From Anaerolineales bacterium UBA5069 (GTDB lineage Bacteria; Chloroflexota; Anaerolineae; Caldilineales; Caldilineaceae), in contig DIAV01000140.1 in assembly GCA_002415895.1 (NCBI GenBank), positions 1 through 6,634 on the forward strand: a DNA stretch of 6,634 nt. The letters are read 5' to 3'. The translations under genes and the position numbers were made by a program. The notes under the pieces were generated by a model. It saw only the letters and a list, made by a program, of their open reading frames with translations. It was not told the origin of the DNA and searched no databases. Below, in pieces: positions 6,579-6,634 of the stretch (positions within the stretch are counted from its first letter, which is position 1; every line of letters starts with the position of its first letter).

Positions 6579-6634
6579 AGAACGCTCATCCTGTAGACAA
6601 GGTAGAAAAGGCGGGAACACAGATCAAGGCGGAA

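Overview
The window is GC-rich bacterial DNA, dense with genes. Several features suggest Chloroflexota, in or near the Anaerolineae or Chloroflexia: the style of the LepA and cysteine desulfurase proteins, a GT39-type membrane glycosyltransferase carrying a long extracytoplasmic C-terminal module, an extended -10 promoter of the TGGTACAAT type, and repeat-rich intergenic spacers. This assignment comes from family resemblance only, since no marker RNA is present.

Layout: (1) 1-636, minus strand, N-terminal 212 codons of lepA (elongation factor 4), cut by the window edge. (2) 637-842, intergenic, holding a 10-bp-stem hairpin that probably terminates the next gene. (3) 843-1799, minus strand, an intact short-chain dehydrogenase of the UDP-glucuronate decarboxylase (UDP-xylose synthase) type. 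(4) 1800-1888, a divergent intergenic region that is strikingly AT-rich and made of a degenerate heptamer tandem array containing a near-perfect 16-bp inverted repeat. (5) 1889-2689, plus strand, a seven-helix Lgt-like membrane protein that appears to lack the Lgt catalytic residues. (6) 2705-5221, plus strand, an 838-residue multi-pass glycosyltransferase 15 nt downstream, probably co-transcribed with it. (7) 5222-5361, a convergent intergenic region almost filled by an inverted repeat built from CGCARAG / CTYTGCG units. (8) 5362-6525, minus strand, a complete group I cysteine desulfurase with a strong ribosome binding site and a recognisable -10 element upstream.

The genes fall into a housekeeping set (lepA in translation, cysteine desulfurase in sulfur trafficking) and a cell-envelope or sugar set (nucleotide-sugar enzyme, Lgt-like membrane protein, glycosyltransferase). 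The last two sugar-set genes look like one operon, divergent from the nucleotide-sugar gene. A link between UDP-xylose (or a related sugar) and the glycosyltransferase is an inference from proximity only. GT39-type enzymes normally use polyprenyl-phosphate sugars, so the connection would be indirect.

I found no mobile element, CRISPR array, tRNA or rRNA, and no clearly new multi-gene system. The points most worth a second look are the catalytically degenerate Lgt homologue and the two structured intergenic repeats.
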